Below, one piece after another: positions 1 to 7,087 of a DNA stretch of 60,000 bases; positions within the stretch are counted from its first letter, which is position 1, and every line of letters begins with the position of its first letter. The notes beneath the pieces were generated by a model that did no database searches, had not been told where the DNA came from, and was given only the letters and a program-made list of their open reading frames with translations. The DNA is from a virus. The position numbers and the translations under genes are program-made. The DNA is taken from positions 1 to 60,000 of the IMG/VR virus record IMGVR_UViG_3300033141_001695. One strand, given 5' to 3'.

Positions 1-114
1 AAATCTTTGAGTTTTCCGGCTAAGCCCGGCTGCCCCGCAGTTCGGGCTTAGCTATTTTCCAGGGCACCACCTCAGGCATATAAACATCATACCCCAACAA
101 AGCGGACATCCCCG
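1..114. repeat. Direct repeat of window ends (genome closure)
   Basis: Bases 1-114 are identical to 59887-60000 as far as the window goes. Both copies carry the same 3' end of the HTH-like gene and the same hairpin. The gene order also makes sense across the join: the minus-strand gene ending at 20 is followed 36 bases later by the gene starting at 59850. This supports a circular or terminally redundant genome of 59,886 bp. Whether it is a circular contig read past its start or a physical terminal repeat cannot be told here. Confidence 0.93.
19..52. other. GC-rich hairpin at 3' end of HTH-like gene
   Basis: A perfect 10-bp inverted repeat (GCTAAGCCCG at 19-28, CGGGCTTAGC at 43-52) has a second small stem (CTGC/GCAG) in its loop. 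It overlaps the last codons and stop of the minus-strand gene ending at 20. No U-run follows on the minus side, so it looks like an intergenic RNA hairpin or processing/stability element rather than a classical terminator. It is copied in the repeat at the window end. Confidence 0.6.
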
Positions 115-343
115 GCAGCTTAACCGGCCCCACCTCCTTTTCTTGAACTTCCGGAATTTCAACACGATTTTTTTTGGCATAATAGATCAGAGCCGGACTC
201 ACCCCAAAAAAATCAGCTACATTTTTCCATGTGCCCAATCTTTCTTTTTCGTTGTACAACATTGCTCCAACACCTTTGATCTCCGTGCCGTTTTCAGCAT
301 TATATTTTCTCAGAATCGGCTTCCAATCTTTTTTTACGGTCAT
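20..343 (-). CDS. Small HTH-like DNA-binding protein (unknown role)
   Basis: This 107-residue protein has a central segment (TWKNVADFFGVSPALIYY) that reads like a helix-turn-helix: 'VADFFGVS' then 'ALIYYAKK'. The C-terminal half is Pro/Val-rich and not recognised. The start is placed at ATG 341-343 because GAGGAG lies just upstream; a longer open frame reaches 376 but would overlap the methyltransferase end without a ribosome site. It is cotranscribed with the MT-A70 gene upstream and, across the genome join, with the gene at 59191-59850. A regulatory role is inferred only. Confidence 0.7.
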   Translation of the reverse strand: MTVKKDWKPILRKYNAENGTEIKGVGAMLYNEKERLGTWKNVADFFGVSPALIYYAKKNRVEIPEVQEKEVGPVKLPGMSALLGYDVYMPEVVPWKIAKPELRGSRA

Positions 344-344
344 T

Positions 345-926
345 TTATTCTCCTCGGTCCGATAAGTTGAATTCAATTTTTTTGCCGTCTACCTCGAGCC
401 CCATCGAATCCCAACCATCCACACGTTCTCTCGCGAATAGTTCAATCCGTGGGATATCACCCAACAATTCCACAATTTTATGTCTGAACACATCCGGCTT
501 TTTGCTATGCTTCTCAATAGAGGTTTCTACTATCTGATGAACACTATGAGAAACAACAGCTTGTTTTGCTCTTGTTTTTTTACTGATTCCGATCAATAGA
601 GGTTCTGCATTTGCTCTCGTATACGCTCCCATGCCCCAAAAATTAGTACCTGATTTTTTATTTTTCTTTACCCAGACAAAGGCTGCGGTTTTGTATTGAA
701 ACCCCCAAGCATTCATAACTTTTAATGCCTGATCATAATTCGGGTAAGTCGCCCACATAAAGCATATGCAATCATCTGTAGCTATTTTCTTGACGCCAAG
801 GTTACATATTTCAGCCGTGGACATAGTATCATAATACTGTTTTGCCATTCCGCGGGAGTTTTTTTTGCTGCCCGTTTGTTTGTATTCCCATGGTGGATCT
901 GCGTATATAATCTGATATTTCTTCAT
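345..926 (-). CDS. MT-A70 family N6-adenine DNA methyltransferase
   Basis: The 193-residue protein opens with a near-canonical MT-A70 core: YADPPW at residues 8-13 is the catalytic motif IV that binds the target adenine, and 'CICFMWATYP' and 'WGFQYKTAAFVWVK' follow in family order. 'KKPDVFRHKIVELLGD' and 'ELFARERVDGWDSMG' complete the C-terminal part. MT-A70 enzymes transfer methyl from SAM to adenine N6. In phages they usually protect DNA from host restriction. Its ATG overlaps the stop of the small membrane protein gene upstream (TAATG), so translation is probably coupled. A second MT-A70 domain is encoded three genes upstream. Confidence 0.93.
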   Translation of the reverse strand: MKKYQIIYADPPWEYKQTGSKKNSRGMAKQYYDTMSTAEICNLGVKKIATDDCICFMWATYPNYDQALKVMNAWGFQYKTAAFVWVKKNKKSGTNFWGMGAYTRANAEPLLIGISKKTRAKQAVVSHSVHQIVETSIEKHSKKPDVFRHKIVELLGDIPRIELFARERVDGWDSMGLEVDGKKIEFNLSDRGE

Positions 927-1072
927 TATCCCTTATCTCCTTTCACATTTTGTTCCCCTCGAATTTCCCTCCAAAGTTTTTCATTTTTCCGATGCAGAAT
1001 CACTGCCACCGGGACCAAGCTCACAATTAATATAACCATAATGCAAATTATTAATGTCAGATCAAATTTCAT
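926..1072 (-). CDS. 48-residue single-pass membrane protein
   Basis: A short open frame starts at ATG 1070-1072 behind a strong GGGAGGG site and stops at 926-928, overlapping the methyltransferase start. After a short MKFDLT head comes about 20 hydrophobic residues (LIICIMVILIVSLVPVAVIL), then a charged tail (HRKNEKLWREIRGEQ). That is a typical one-helix inner-membrane topology. The function is unknown. Tight coupling on both sides and the good ribosome site argue that it is real. Confidence 0.7.
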   Translation of the reverse strand: MKFDLTLIICIMVILIVSLVPVAVILHRKNEKLWREIRGEQNVKGDKG

Positions 1073-1091
1073 TTTCCCTCCCTTCTGAATT

Positions 1092-1592
1092 TTAAAAATT
1101 AATTCTCAAAGCCTGGCCGATAGCCAAGAATAAGGTCTTGATCGGGATCGGGCAATTAAGCGTGTTGTAATTTTTATTTTTAGCCAGCCGTGTCCCGAAT
1201 TCTGACAACCAAAGTTTTTTGTTCTCTATCCACGCTTTTTGAAGTTGAGGAACTGGCAACAAATAACACATATAACTTGGCAAGATTGCATATGCTATAT
1301 AATCGCAGAACAAAGGTTTCTCGGCCCACCCTTTGGTGTTTGTCTTGTCGTTGCTGACATATTCAACCAAGATATCTCCATAGTCTTTCCTCCTGACCTT
1401 TTCATCGATGTAGATAGCTTTGCCAGAACTTAAAATAACTGTCCTATCTATCCCAAGTCTTTGCAGTTGGCCATCCTCGCGCATATTGACAAAGCCATGA
1501 TTTTCAGGGAAAGCCTTACCATAAATTTCAGACCAAATTGGTAAATCCTCTGCCGAATGACTAAATGCTAAATCATTTTTGAAGTTATTCAT
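1092..1592 (-). CDS. Hypothetical phage protein, possible PD-(D/E)XK-like fold
   Basis: The 166-residue protein has no family I can name firmly. 'LGIDRTVIL' followed by 'AIYIDEKVRRKDYGDILVEY' has the acidic-Lys spacing (D-E-K, then D-x-x-x-E) often seen in PD-(D/E)XK nuclease cores. A Trp (KGWAEKP) and a hydrophobic Tyr-rich strand follow. The start overlaps the stop of the ParB-methyltransferase gene by ATGA. A nuclease role is only a suggestion from motif spacing. Confidence 0.72.
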   Translation of the reverse strand: MNNFKNDLAFSHSAEDLPIWSEIYGKAFPENHGFVNMREDGQLQRLGIDRTVILSSGKAIYIDEKVRRKDYGDILVEYVSNDKTNTKGWAEKPLFCDYIAYAILPSYMCYLLPVPQLQKAWIENKKLWLSEFGTRLAKNKNYNTLNCPIPIKTLFLAIGQALRINF

Positions 1593-2803
1593 ATTTCGTT
1601 ACCGAATACTGACCATCCCGGCCTTGACTCTCTGCAATACATTTCAAGCTTGACTCTATCTCCAAACGCTTGTTCTATCCATTCATAAACGCACTTTGGC
1701 TTTTTGCTGTGCTGTGTTCTGGCCTCCCTAAAAACTGAAGGTACCCTGAAGTTACTCAGCGGTGGCGAAACCTTGCCTTTGGTAGCAACAAACAATAGTT
1801 CGTGTCGTCCACGAAACCAGTAGCCCATCCCAATTTTTTCTTTATCCCAAACTGCATGAGTTTTGTACTCAAAACCCCATAAATCAATAAGTTCAAAAGC
1901 CTCTCTTAACTTTGGAGCGGTTGCCCACATCAAAAGAATGCAGTCGCTTTGGGTTTCCGGCAAATGGTCTTTCATATCTGAAACCGTTGCAGTGTCGTAT
2001 TGGTTCTCAATTTGCCTGTTTGAAGTTTCGGCAAAATCATATTTCCACGGAGGATCGGCAAGAATGAGGTTCGGCAATTCGGTTATCATGGGTTCTTCAA
2101 CCCTTTTTTGTTCTACCTCCTGAACACGTTCCTGATATTCTTCTTTCCGTATCTCACGCTTTGCCTCTTTAACATTTTTGACCTTCCCGGCCTCGACACG
2201 CTCAAGGATATCTTTTTGTACTTCAGGCGTTTCCCGGATAAGTATCTTCGCATCCGGAATTTTAACGGCACCAGATTTAACCTTTTCGTGAATTTCTGGA
2301 GATTTTTCTTTGATTTTTTGTGCGTCTGATATGTAGCGCGGGCTTGCGCCAGTCATGTTCGATAATTTTGTCCTGGTTTCGTTATCTTCCTTGTGAATCT
2401 GTTCCGGTAATTTTGCCGGAACAGAATCTTTAGGCTCAGGTTGTCCGATTTCTTCCACAGGTTTTCTGATCTGCCGCTCTTTGGCCTCGGCTTTCAACGT
2501 ATCAACCACGCTCTGCATGTCTACCGCTACAGCCGCGCGCTGGCTGGGGGTCAAATGCCGCCTGTGAAGGTTTTCAGATACTACGAAGGATAACGGATCA
2601 CTGCCTTGATATGTTTCGAACCTGGGCGTTACTCCCGATCTTTGGCAGGCAAGATACCGATTGCGGCCATCAAGTATTTGGTCTTCATGCAAGATAATCG
2701 GATTGTTTAAACCGTTTTGGCCGATATCGACTATCAGCTCCTCTAACTCTACGCCCGCCAACATGGGAAAAATATTAGCATATGAATGATTTTCTTTTTT
2801 CAT
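1589..2803 (-). CDS. ParB-like N-terminal domain fused to MT-A70 adenine methyltransferase
   Basis: This 404-residue protein has two recognisable parts. The first ~100 residues are ParB/Sulfiredoxin-like: 'ELIVDIGQNGLNNPIIL', 'ILDGRNRYLAC' and 'SENLHRRHLTPSQRAAVAV'. Residues ~100-240 are charged and helical, including a region like the HTH of ParB (TGASPRYISDAQKIKEKSP). From about 245 an MT-A70 domain follows, with the ADPPW catalytic motif near residues 249-253, 'LLMWATAPKLREAFELIDLW' and a C-terminal 'HSKKPKCVYEWIEQAFGD'. The start at 2803 is preferred over 2827 because AAGGAG precedes it. The fusion suggests site-directed adenine methylation guided by a ParB-type DNA-binding module, which is inference. 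Confidence 0.93.
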   Translation of the reverse strand: MKKENHSYANIFPMLAGVELEELIVDIGQNGLNNPIILHEDQILDGRNRYLACQRSGVTPRFETYQGSDPLSFVVSENLHRRHLTPSQRAAVAVDMQSVVDTLKAEAKERQIRKPVEEIGQPEPKDSVPAKLPEQIHKEDNETRTKLSNMTGASPRYISDAQKIKEKSPEIHEKVKSGAVKIPDAKILIRETPEVQKDILERVEAGKVKNVKEAKREIRKEEYQERVQEVEQKRVEEPMITELPNLILADPPWKYDFAETSNRQIENQYDTATVSDMKDHLPETQSDCILLMWATAPKLREAFELIDLWGFEYKTHAVWDKEKIGMGYWFRGRHELLFVATKGKVSPPLSNFRVPSVFREARTQHSKKPKCVYEWIEQAFGDRVKLEMYCRESRPGWSVFGNEI

Positions 2804-2813
2804 GTAATCTCCT

Positions 2814-2996
2814 TTATTTATTATCATTTAAAAGTTTTTGAATCTGAAAAATCAACTCAGAATTCGGCAAGGTCTTCCCGTTTTCATACCTGTGTATCTC
2901 GGCCGGGGTTTTCCCTAACAATTTTCCGAATTCTTTCTGAGTGATCTGTAATGATAGCCTGCTTGTTTTGATAAATTTTTCTGTTTCTGATTTCAT
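2814..2996 (-). CDS. XRE-family HTH regulator (Cro/CI-like, HTH only)
   Basis: At 60 residues this is only the helix-turn-helix: 'LSLQITQKEFGKLLGKTPAE' and 'IHRYENGKTLPNSELIFQIQ' match the XRE/HTH_3 pattern, with the invariant ENGK. The start is ATG 2994-2996 with AAAGGA upstream; a longer open frame to 3068 runs through the promoter region and has no ribosome site. It is the first gene of the leftward early operon and faces the divergent rightward module. That is the classical position for a lysis-lysogeny regulator. Confidence 0.88.
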   Translation of the reverse strand: MKSETEKFIKTSRLSLQITQKEFGKLLGKTPAEIHRYENGKTLPNSELIFQIQKLLNDNK

Positions 2997-3003
2997 AGGT
3001 TCC

Positions 3004-3032
3004 TTTATATAGCATAAAAAAAGATTAATCAA
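3004..3032 (-). promoter_or_regulatory. Leftward sigma70-like promoter for the XRE operon
   Basis: Read on the minus strand, TTGATT (3027-3032) is followed after exactly 17 bases by TATAAA (3004-3009). The expected transcript start is around 2997, directly at the XRE ATG (2996). The message would then be leaderless or nearly so, as known for lambda cI from PRM. The AAAGGA site overlaps the -10 box, so a second upstream start would be needed to use it. Confidence 0.55.
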
Positions 3033-3050
3033 GCAAAAAAAAAGATTAAT
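3016..3050. repeat. Twin AT-rich direct repeat between divergent promoters (operator candidate)
   Basis: AAAAAAAGATTAAT occurs at 3016-3029 and again at 3037-3050, offset by 21 bp (two helical turns), so both copies lie on the same DNA face. The first copy covers the leftward -35 box and the second sits just upstream of the rightward -35 box. The XRE regulator next door is the obvious candidate ligand. Confidence 0.6.
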
Positions 3051-3055
3051 AACGC

Positions 3056-3084
3056 TTGACAGGAACAAAACTAAAGTGTAGATT
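3056..3084 (+). promoter_or_regulatory. Rightward sigma70-like promoter for the recombination module
   Basis: A perfect TTGACA (3056-3061) is followed after 17 bases by TAGATT (3079-3084). It drives toward the small Cys-rich gene at 3257 and the recombination genes beyond. It lies immediately beside the twin AT-rich repeat and back-to-back with the leftward promoter, so both could be controlled by one regulator. Confidence 0.65.
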
Positions 3085-3103
3085 GATTTTCACGTAACAT
3101 CAA

Positions 3104-3140
3104 AAAGGAGGTGCCCCATGAAACGCCGCTAATCCCGGCA
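3104..3140 (+). promoter_or_regulatory. Leader minicistron MKRR with hairpin-sequestered SD
   Basis: About 30 bases after the expected transcript start comes a strong AAAGGAGG, then ATG AAA CGC CGC TAA (3118-3132), a four-codon reading frame. GGTGCC at 3110-3115 can pair with GGCACC at 3135-3140, enclosing the minicistron and part of the ribosome site. Leader peptides of this size can act by ribosome occupancy or stalling. No function can be shown here. Confidence 0.4.
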
Positions 3141-3256
3141 CCCAAAATTGTTCTAATGTAGTTTCAAGTAAATGATGGGAGTGGCCGTTCGGGTGGCAGA
3201 ACTTGGGCGGCCGCTTCAACTGTAAAGAAATCCTTAACAGTTCAAAGGGAGGTTTC

Positions 3257-3709
3257 ATGAAAGGCAAAATAGGTAGCTTAGGTTCGTTATATATTGAAAG
3301 AGGCGGTTTGATGGTCATAGCTGATTGTAAATATAACGAAGGGGTTGCCTGCTCACACCGCTGCGCACACTTCGGCAATCCGGAAAGAGGCGATATGGAC
3401 ATGCCCTGTCACTGGACGCTGGAACTCTGCGACGGCAAGAAACTTGTTTTTGAAGAATTTATCGACGAAAGGGTGAACGATCAAAAAATAATACATGGTA
3501 TTAACTGTAAGAAAGAACCCCATATCAGGACTGGCTATCTCCATGCCGATGATGACGATTCTCCATATAGAGTAGATGGTTGTTACTATTGCGGACGATG
3601 CCATAGAAGTTTAGATTCATGCGACTTGAAGGAAATAAAAAACAATGCTGATCGGCAAACTCAGGCAAGACATGGACATGATGTCAATTTCAACAAGGGG
3701 ACAAAATGA
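3257..3709 (+). CDS. Cys-rich hypothetical protein (zinc-binding type)
   Basis: The 150-residue protein is rich in Cys and His in small clusters: 'ACSHRCAHFG', 'CHWTLELCDG' and 'CYYCGRCHRSLDSC'. The last is a CxxC-xx-C arrangement typical of a zinc ribbon. Start ATG 3257 follows GGGAGG; the frame stays open upstream to 3203 without a ribosome site. It is the first sizeable gene of the rightward operon, and its TGA overlaps the next ATG. Confidence 0.75.
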   Translation: MKGKIGSLGSLYIERGGLMVIADCKYNEGVACSHRCAHFGNPERGDMDMPCHWTLELCDGKKLVFEEFIDERVNDQKIIHGINCKKEPHIRTGYLHADDDDSPYRVDGCYYCGRCHRSLDSCDLKEIKNNADRQTQARHGHDVNFNKGTK

Positions 3710-3876
3710 CCGGAAATCTCAGGCAAGACATCAAATATCTCAGACAATTATGCGACATGTATCCTGGCAGAAGATTCAAAGAGATCATGCAGATTGAAAG
3801 CCAAAAACTCGGCTGGATGGCGACAACCGGACAGCAGATTATATCGGTAATGGGAGGAAATGGATATGCATATTGA
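3706..3876 (+). CDS. 56-residue hypothetical protein
   Basis: A short open frame begins at ATG 3706-3708, overlapping the previous TGA (ATGA), and ends at TGA 3874-3876 inside the next gene. It is a basic helical peptide (MTGNLRQDIKYLRQLCDM, PGRRFKEIMQIESQKLGW). It fills an otherwise empty 150-base gap in a tightly packed operon, which is the main argument that it is real. No family is recognised. Confidence 0.55.
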   Translation: MTGNLRQDIKYLRQLCDMYPGRRFKEIMQIESQKLGWMATTGQQIISVMGGNGYAY

Positions 3877-4228
3877 AACTACTGTGGACAACTATGTCGG
3901 AAGGGACAACTTTATCGGCACAATCAACGTCCCGTACTGCGACAAATGCAAGGCCCAAAAACCGGATGATTCGGTAGAGGCTCTCGTATGGTATCACGAA
4001 ACACGGAAAGTACAAGGCGTTGAGTCTTCATATGATATATGCCCGGATTGCCAGACCAAAGAGCAAGGAGGGTTGACAAAGCTCTTGGCAGAAAACGAAC
4101 TAAAAAACATTGATGCTGGAATCAATCGACTCAGACAGGAATCCCGGAAGATAGAAACCAGGATTGCACGGAAAGAATTGAAATATCAAATGATCAGGAG
4201 GATGTTGAGGGGGATGGACAATGTCTAA
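3866..4228 (+). CDS. Zinc-ribbon plus coiled-coil hypothetical protein
   Basis: The 120-residue protein carries CDKC (with KAQKP) and CPDC about 40 residues apart, a probable treble-clef or zinc-ribbon pair. A charged C-terminal helix (RLRQESRKIETRIARKEL) is likely coiled coil. Start ATG 3866 is chosen because GGAGG lies 8 bases upstream; ATG 3860 is only 2 bases from it. The end overlaps the next gene by 8 bases. Function unknown. Confidence 0.72.
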   Translation: MHIETTVDNYVGRDNFIGTINVPYCDKCKAQKPDDSVEALVWYHETRKVQGVESSYDICPDCQTKEQGGLTKLLAENELKNIDAGINRLRQESRKIETRIARKELKYQMIRRMLRGMDNV

Positions 4229-4493
4229 CGTAATCTGGAAAAAAACCGACAAGCACGTATATGCTACGATCTATAGGGAACATTGTAAGGAATTATTCGT
4301 CTTTTCTTCGTTTTCTGACCCGAGCGGGTGGAGCCCCATTGGTAACGGAAGACCCCGAATGATTACTGAATGGGGTTTCAAAGATTCAGATTTCCCTTTG
4401 ATTAAATCTATTGGTACGAAAAAAGATGAAGATCAATCAGAATATGACTATCAATATTTTATAGCGGTTATCTTGGAGAACGACAATGCCTAA
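4221..4493 (+). CDS. Hypothetical protein
   Basis: This 90-residue acidic/aromatic protein has no recognised motif. It begins inside the end of the zinc-ribbon gene (GACAATGTCTAAC) and ends inside the start of the exonuclease gene, so it is translationally coupled on both sides. Its place just ahead of the exonuclease suggests a role in the recombination module, but nothing in the sequence proves that. Confidence 0.65.
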   Translation: MSNVIWKKTDKHVYATIYREHCKELFVFSSFSDPSGWSPIGNGRPRMITEWGFKDSDFPLIKSIGTKKDEDQSEYDYQYFIAVILENDNA

Positions 4494-5376
4494 TATTGCT
4501 ATCAAAACCAACCCAACAATTACCGAGGCCGAATACCGCAAATACCCGGCCATGAATTATTCAAACCTTGCCAATTTCTATCAATCCCCGGATCACGCCT
4601 TAATGCCGACTGAGCCGAAAAGCTATTTTGAACACGGCAAGATATTTGAATCTTTGCTCTGTGATACTGCAACTGGGAGCGATATTTTTTCCAAACGATA
4701 CTTTTTCAGCAGACTTTCCGGGATACTGCCTGATGACCTGATTCAGCCTATTGAGCAGGGAGAGGATCTGGAACAATACGTCAGGTATAATAAGGATAAA
4801 ATAACTCGAAGCGGAACCCACAAAAAACGGCATGCTTTCATTGACGAGTGCATGGCAAACCCCGGCCTGATTCCGGTATCCACCACAGAGACAGAAATGT
4901 TAAAGCGCATGACTGAGAACATGCTCAAGATGAAGTACCAGGGTACATTAATAAGGGACATATTGAGCAACGCCCTCTTTCAAGTCCCGGTTATTTGGGA
5001 GAGTAATGGGATGCGAAAGAAGGCATTGTTTGACGTGGTGTTACATTTGGACGAGGAAACAACACTGATTGGAGACATTAAATCTACGGCAGATATGAGC
5101 CGGGTCCATAGCCAACTCTCACAAAGGCTATGGATTCAGGACCGGCACTATACTGAGGGTGCTAATGTCACATGGGGTTGCAAAGTATCCCACATGCCGT
5201 TCTTAGTGTCAAGTAAGCAAAAGCCATATCTATCACAGATCCACACTATTGACTTGGAACAGGTTGAGGATCTTGACGGAGCGTATGAGAAGGTATGTTC
5301 CGACTTTCACGCATGGAATGGTATGCCGAAGGGGTGGCTGCCGGAACGTTCACATCGAATATTTTTGAGACAATAA
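4486..5376 (+). CDS. RecE-like / PD-(D/E)XK exonuclease
   Basis: The 296-residue protein fits the C-terminal nuclease domain of exodeoxyribonuclease VIII and related phage exonucleases. 'YSNLANFYQSPDHAL' and 'YFEHGKIFESLL' (His50, Glu55) form the N-terminal signature. The catalytic D-x-K appears as 'FDVVLHL' (Asp183) then 'LIGDIKSTADMS' (Asp197, Lys199), with 'HYTEGA' downstream. Such enzymes resect DNA 5' to 3' to expose single strands for annealing. The gene for a Sak4-like ATPase follows 10 bases later, forming a recombination pair. Confidence 0.85.
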   Translation: MPNIAIKTNPTITEAEYRKYPAMNYSNLANFYQSPDHALMPTEPKSYFEHGKIFESLLCDTATGSDIFSKRYFFSRLSGILPDDLIQPIEQGEDLEQYVRYNKDKITRSGTHKKRHAFIDECMANPGLIPVSTTETEMLKRMTENMLKMKYQGTLIRDILSNALFQVPVIWESNGMRKKALFDVVLHLDEETTLIGDIKSTADMSRVHSQLSQRLWIQDRHYTEGANVTWGCKVSHMPFLVSSKQKPYLSQIHTIDLEQVEDLDGAYEKVCSDFHAWNGMPKGWLPERSHRIFLRQ

Positions 5377-5386
5377 GGAGCTTAAA

Positions 5387-6508
5387 ATGGGAATTTTGCA
5401 AATTAGGGAAGCTAAAAAGGCTGGCTCCAGGACGGTTATAGGATTAGCTGGACCATCAGGAGCAGGGAAAACATATACAGCACTTTTATTGGCATATGGA
5501 ATGGTAAATCAAAATGCAAAAAAAATCGGTTTGCTTGATACTGAAAATAAAAGAGGTTCGCTCTATGCTGACATTCTCAAGACACCTAACGGAGATATTG
5601 ACCGTTTTTTAATCGGGGATCTGCACCCGCCGTTTTCCCCATCAAGATACAGTGAAGCTATTAAGGAATTTGAAGCATCTGGAATTGAAGTTCTGGTCAT
5701 TGATAGCGTAACTCATGAATGGGAAAGTATCGGTGGTTGTGATGAGATTGCCAACAATACATCTGACAAAATGGCAAATTGGAAATTGGCTAAACGGGAA
5801 CACAAGGCGTTCATGTCGACCATGTTGCAATGTGATATGCATATTATCGTTTGTATTCGTGCCAGGGAAAAAACATCTTACAGAAACCCTAAAGCCCTTA
5901 TCAGTTTAGGTATTCAACCCATTCAAGAAAAAAACTTTATGTATGAAATGACAGCTTCTATGATGCTGTGCGATGAAGGCAAAAGCCAAAACCTAATAAA
6001 AATGCCGGAAGATTTAAGACCGATTTTGGGGAGGCGTGACGGATATTTGGGTGTCAATGACGGGGTTATGCTGAGAGATTGGGTTGCCGGAATCGTTCCA
6101 GAGGATCGAGAGGTTGAGCGATGGAAAAACAAACTGCTGATGAACACCAACCAGGGGATAGGTCACATTCAAGAATGTTGGGGTAAGGTTCCTGTTGATA
6201 TGCAGACGAAGATAGGAGAGCCTTTCCGAGAATCATTGTTTGAAGCGGCCAAAGGTTATGATGACATGAATAGTCAAAATGGTCAGGACGGTGACAATAC
6301 TGACCTTGCTAAAAAACTCAGTAGCCTCAAGCCCAAGGAGCCCGCATCCGAAATCCTTGCCGCACTTAAAGACCGCCTCGCAAAAATCCCTGCGGACATC
6401 CGCAAGCAAGCCGCAGAAGATGTGAACTGTTCTGAGGATACCGAGAGCGTGAATGAATTGCAGTTTTTAATCGAGCAATGCCGGAAACTGCTGAAGAAAG
6501 CTGATTGA
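5387..6508 (+). CDS. RecA-like AAA ATPase, Sak4-type recombinase
   Basis: This 373-residue protein has a clear Walker A (GPSGAGKT, residues 22-29) and Walker B (VLVIDS, 102-107), followed by 'THEWESIGGCDEIANN' and 'IIVCIRAREKTSYRN', as in phage nucleotide-binding AAA_24/Sak4 proteins. Sak4 proteins are trimmed RecA paralogues that anneal or exchange single-stranded DNA with SSB. The last ~120 residues are charged, helical and poorly conserved. Pairing with the RecE-like exonuclease directly upstream supports a homologous recombination role. SSB is encoded far away at 49432-49890. Confidence 0.85.
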   Translation: MGILQIREAKKAGSRTVIGLAGPSGAGKTYTALLLAYGMVNQNAKKIGLLDTENKRGSLYADILKTPNGDIDRFLIGDLHPPFSPSRYSEAIKEFEASGIEVLVIDSVTHEWESIGGCDEIANNTSDKMANWKLAKREHKAFMSTMLQCDMHIIVCIRAREKTSYRNPKALISLGIQPIQEKNFMYEMTASMMLCDEGKSQNLIKMPEDLRPILGRRDGYLGVNDGVMLRDWVAGIVPEDREVERWKNKLLMNTNQGIGHIQECWGKVPVDMQTKIGEPFRESLFEAAKGYDDMNSQNGQDGDNTDLAKKLSSLKPKEPASEILAALKDRLAKIPADIRKQAAEDVNCSEDTESVNELQFLIEQCRKLLKKAD

Positions 6509-6526
6509 TAACCAATAATCGCAAGT

Positions 6527-6550
6527 CGGACTGCACATCCTGGCTTTGAA
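6527..6550 (+). repeat. 24-bp imperfect direct repeat, copy 1
   Basis: This copy matches 22 of 24 bases at 7049-7072. In one frame it encodes SDCTSWL followed by a stop, a near copy of the last residues (PDCISWL) of the gene ending at 7071. It lies in the 98-base gap between the Sak4-like gene and the next one and looks like the stump of a second copy of that gene's 3' end. Confidence 0.65.
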
Positions 6551-6606
6551 AAACTCACCGGCAAATCTGTTTATGTTGCTGGAAAATAAAGAAATGGAGG
6601 CCAATA

Positions 6607-7071
6607 ATGCCAACAGATTTTTCAAAAGCAAGAATTGGAGATAAAGTTGCTGATAGATTTATGCAAAAGTGGGGAATCATCGACGGTATATACAAGAATG
6701 ATGTCAGTCGTATCCATGTTAATTTTGGAGGTAAAATACTTTATTATATGAAAGATGGAAGAATTTCTGAGGATCACACAATTCCAGCTCTTGTTTGGGA
6801 TATGCAAAAGCCCGAAGATGATTGGTCAATTCTTCCTGAAATGCCCAAGCGAACGGTTAAGAAGAAGATTGAAGGATGGATTAATGTTTATCCAAAAGCT
6901 GAGTATAATTATGGAGATTTATTTACTTTAGGAGACGTTATACACAAAACAAAAGAAAAAGCTTTAAAATCCAGAACAGTAGATGCCTTAGGCGAACCAC
7001 TTTTTATCTCACATGAATACGAAGTTGAGGAGGATCAACCCAACCAGCCGGACTGCATATCTTGGCTTTGA
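6607..7071 (+). CDS. Hypothetical phage protein
   Basis: The 154-residue protein starts at ATG 6607 behind TGGAGG. The N-terminal half (ARIGDKVADRFMQKWGIIDG ... IHVNF ... YMKDGRISED ... PALVW) follows a layout common among phage proteins of unknown function. There a beta-rich N-terminus sets 'GDKV...G.I..I' against '..DG.....P.L.W'. The C-terminus ends PNQPDCISWL, the sequence duplicated as a stump at 6527-6550. No function is known. Confidence 0.75.
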   Translation: MPTDFSKARIGDKVADRFMQKWGIIDGIYKNDVSRIHVNFGGKILYYMKDGRISEDHTIPALVWDMQKPEDDWSILPEMPKRTVKKKIEGWINVYPKAEYNYGDLFTLGDVIHKTKEKALKSRTVDALGEPLFISHEYEVEEDQPNQPDCISWL

Positions 7072-7072
7072 A
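7049..7072 (+). repeat. 24-bp imperfect direct repeat, copy 2
   Basis: This copy covers the last codons and stop of the gene ending at 7071 and matches 6527-6550 with two mismatches, both silent-type pyrimidine changes (T/C). The pair brackets the gene 6607-7071, so recombination between the copies could delete or duplicate it. Confidence 0.65.
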
Positions 7073-7087
7073 TATAACGGAACAATT

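Noticed and set aside
20-376. Longer start for the small HTH-like gene at 376
   Set aside because: It would overlap the methyltransferase end and ignore the clear GAGGAG-ATG at 343.
3100-3402. Minus-strand open frame across the rightward leader
   Set aside because: It opposes the promoter and the Cys-rich gene, has no ribosome site, and its product is low in complexity.
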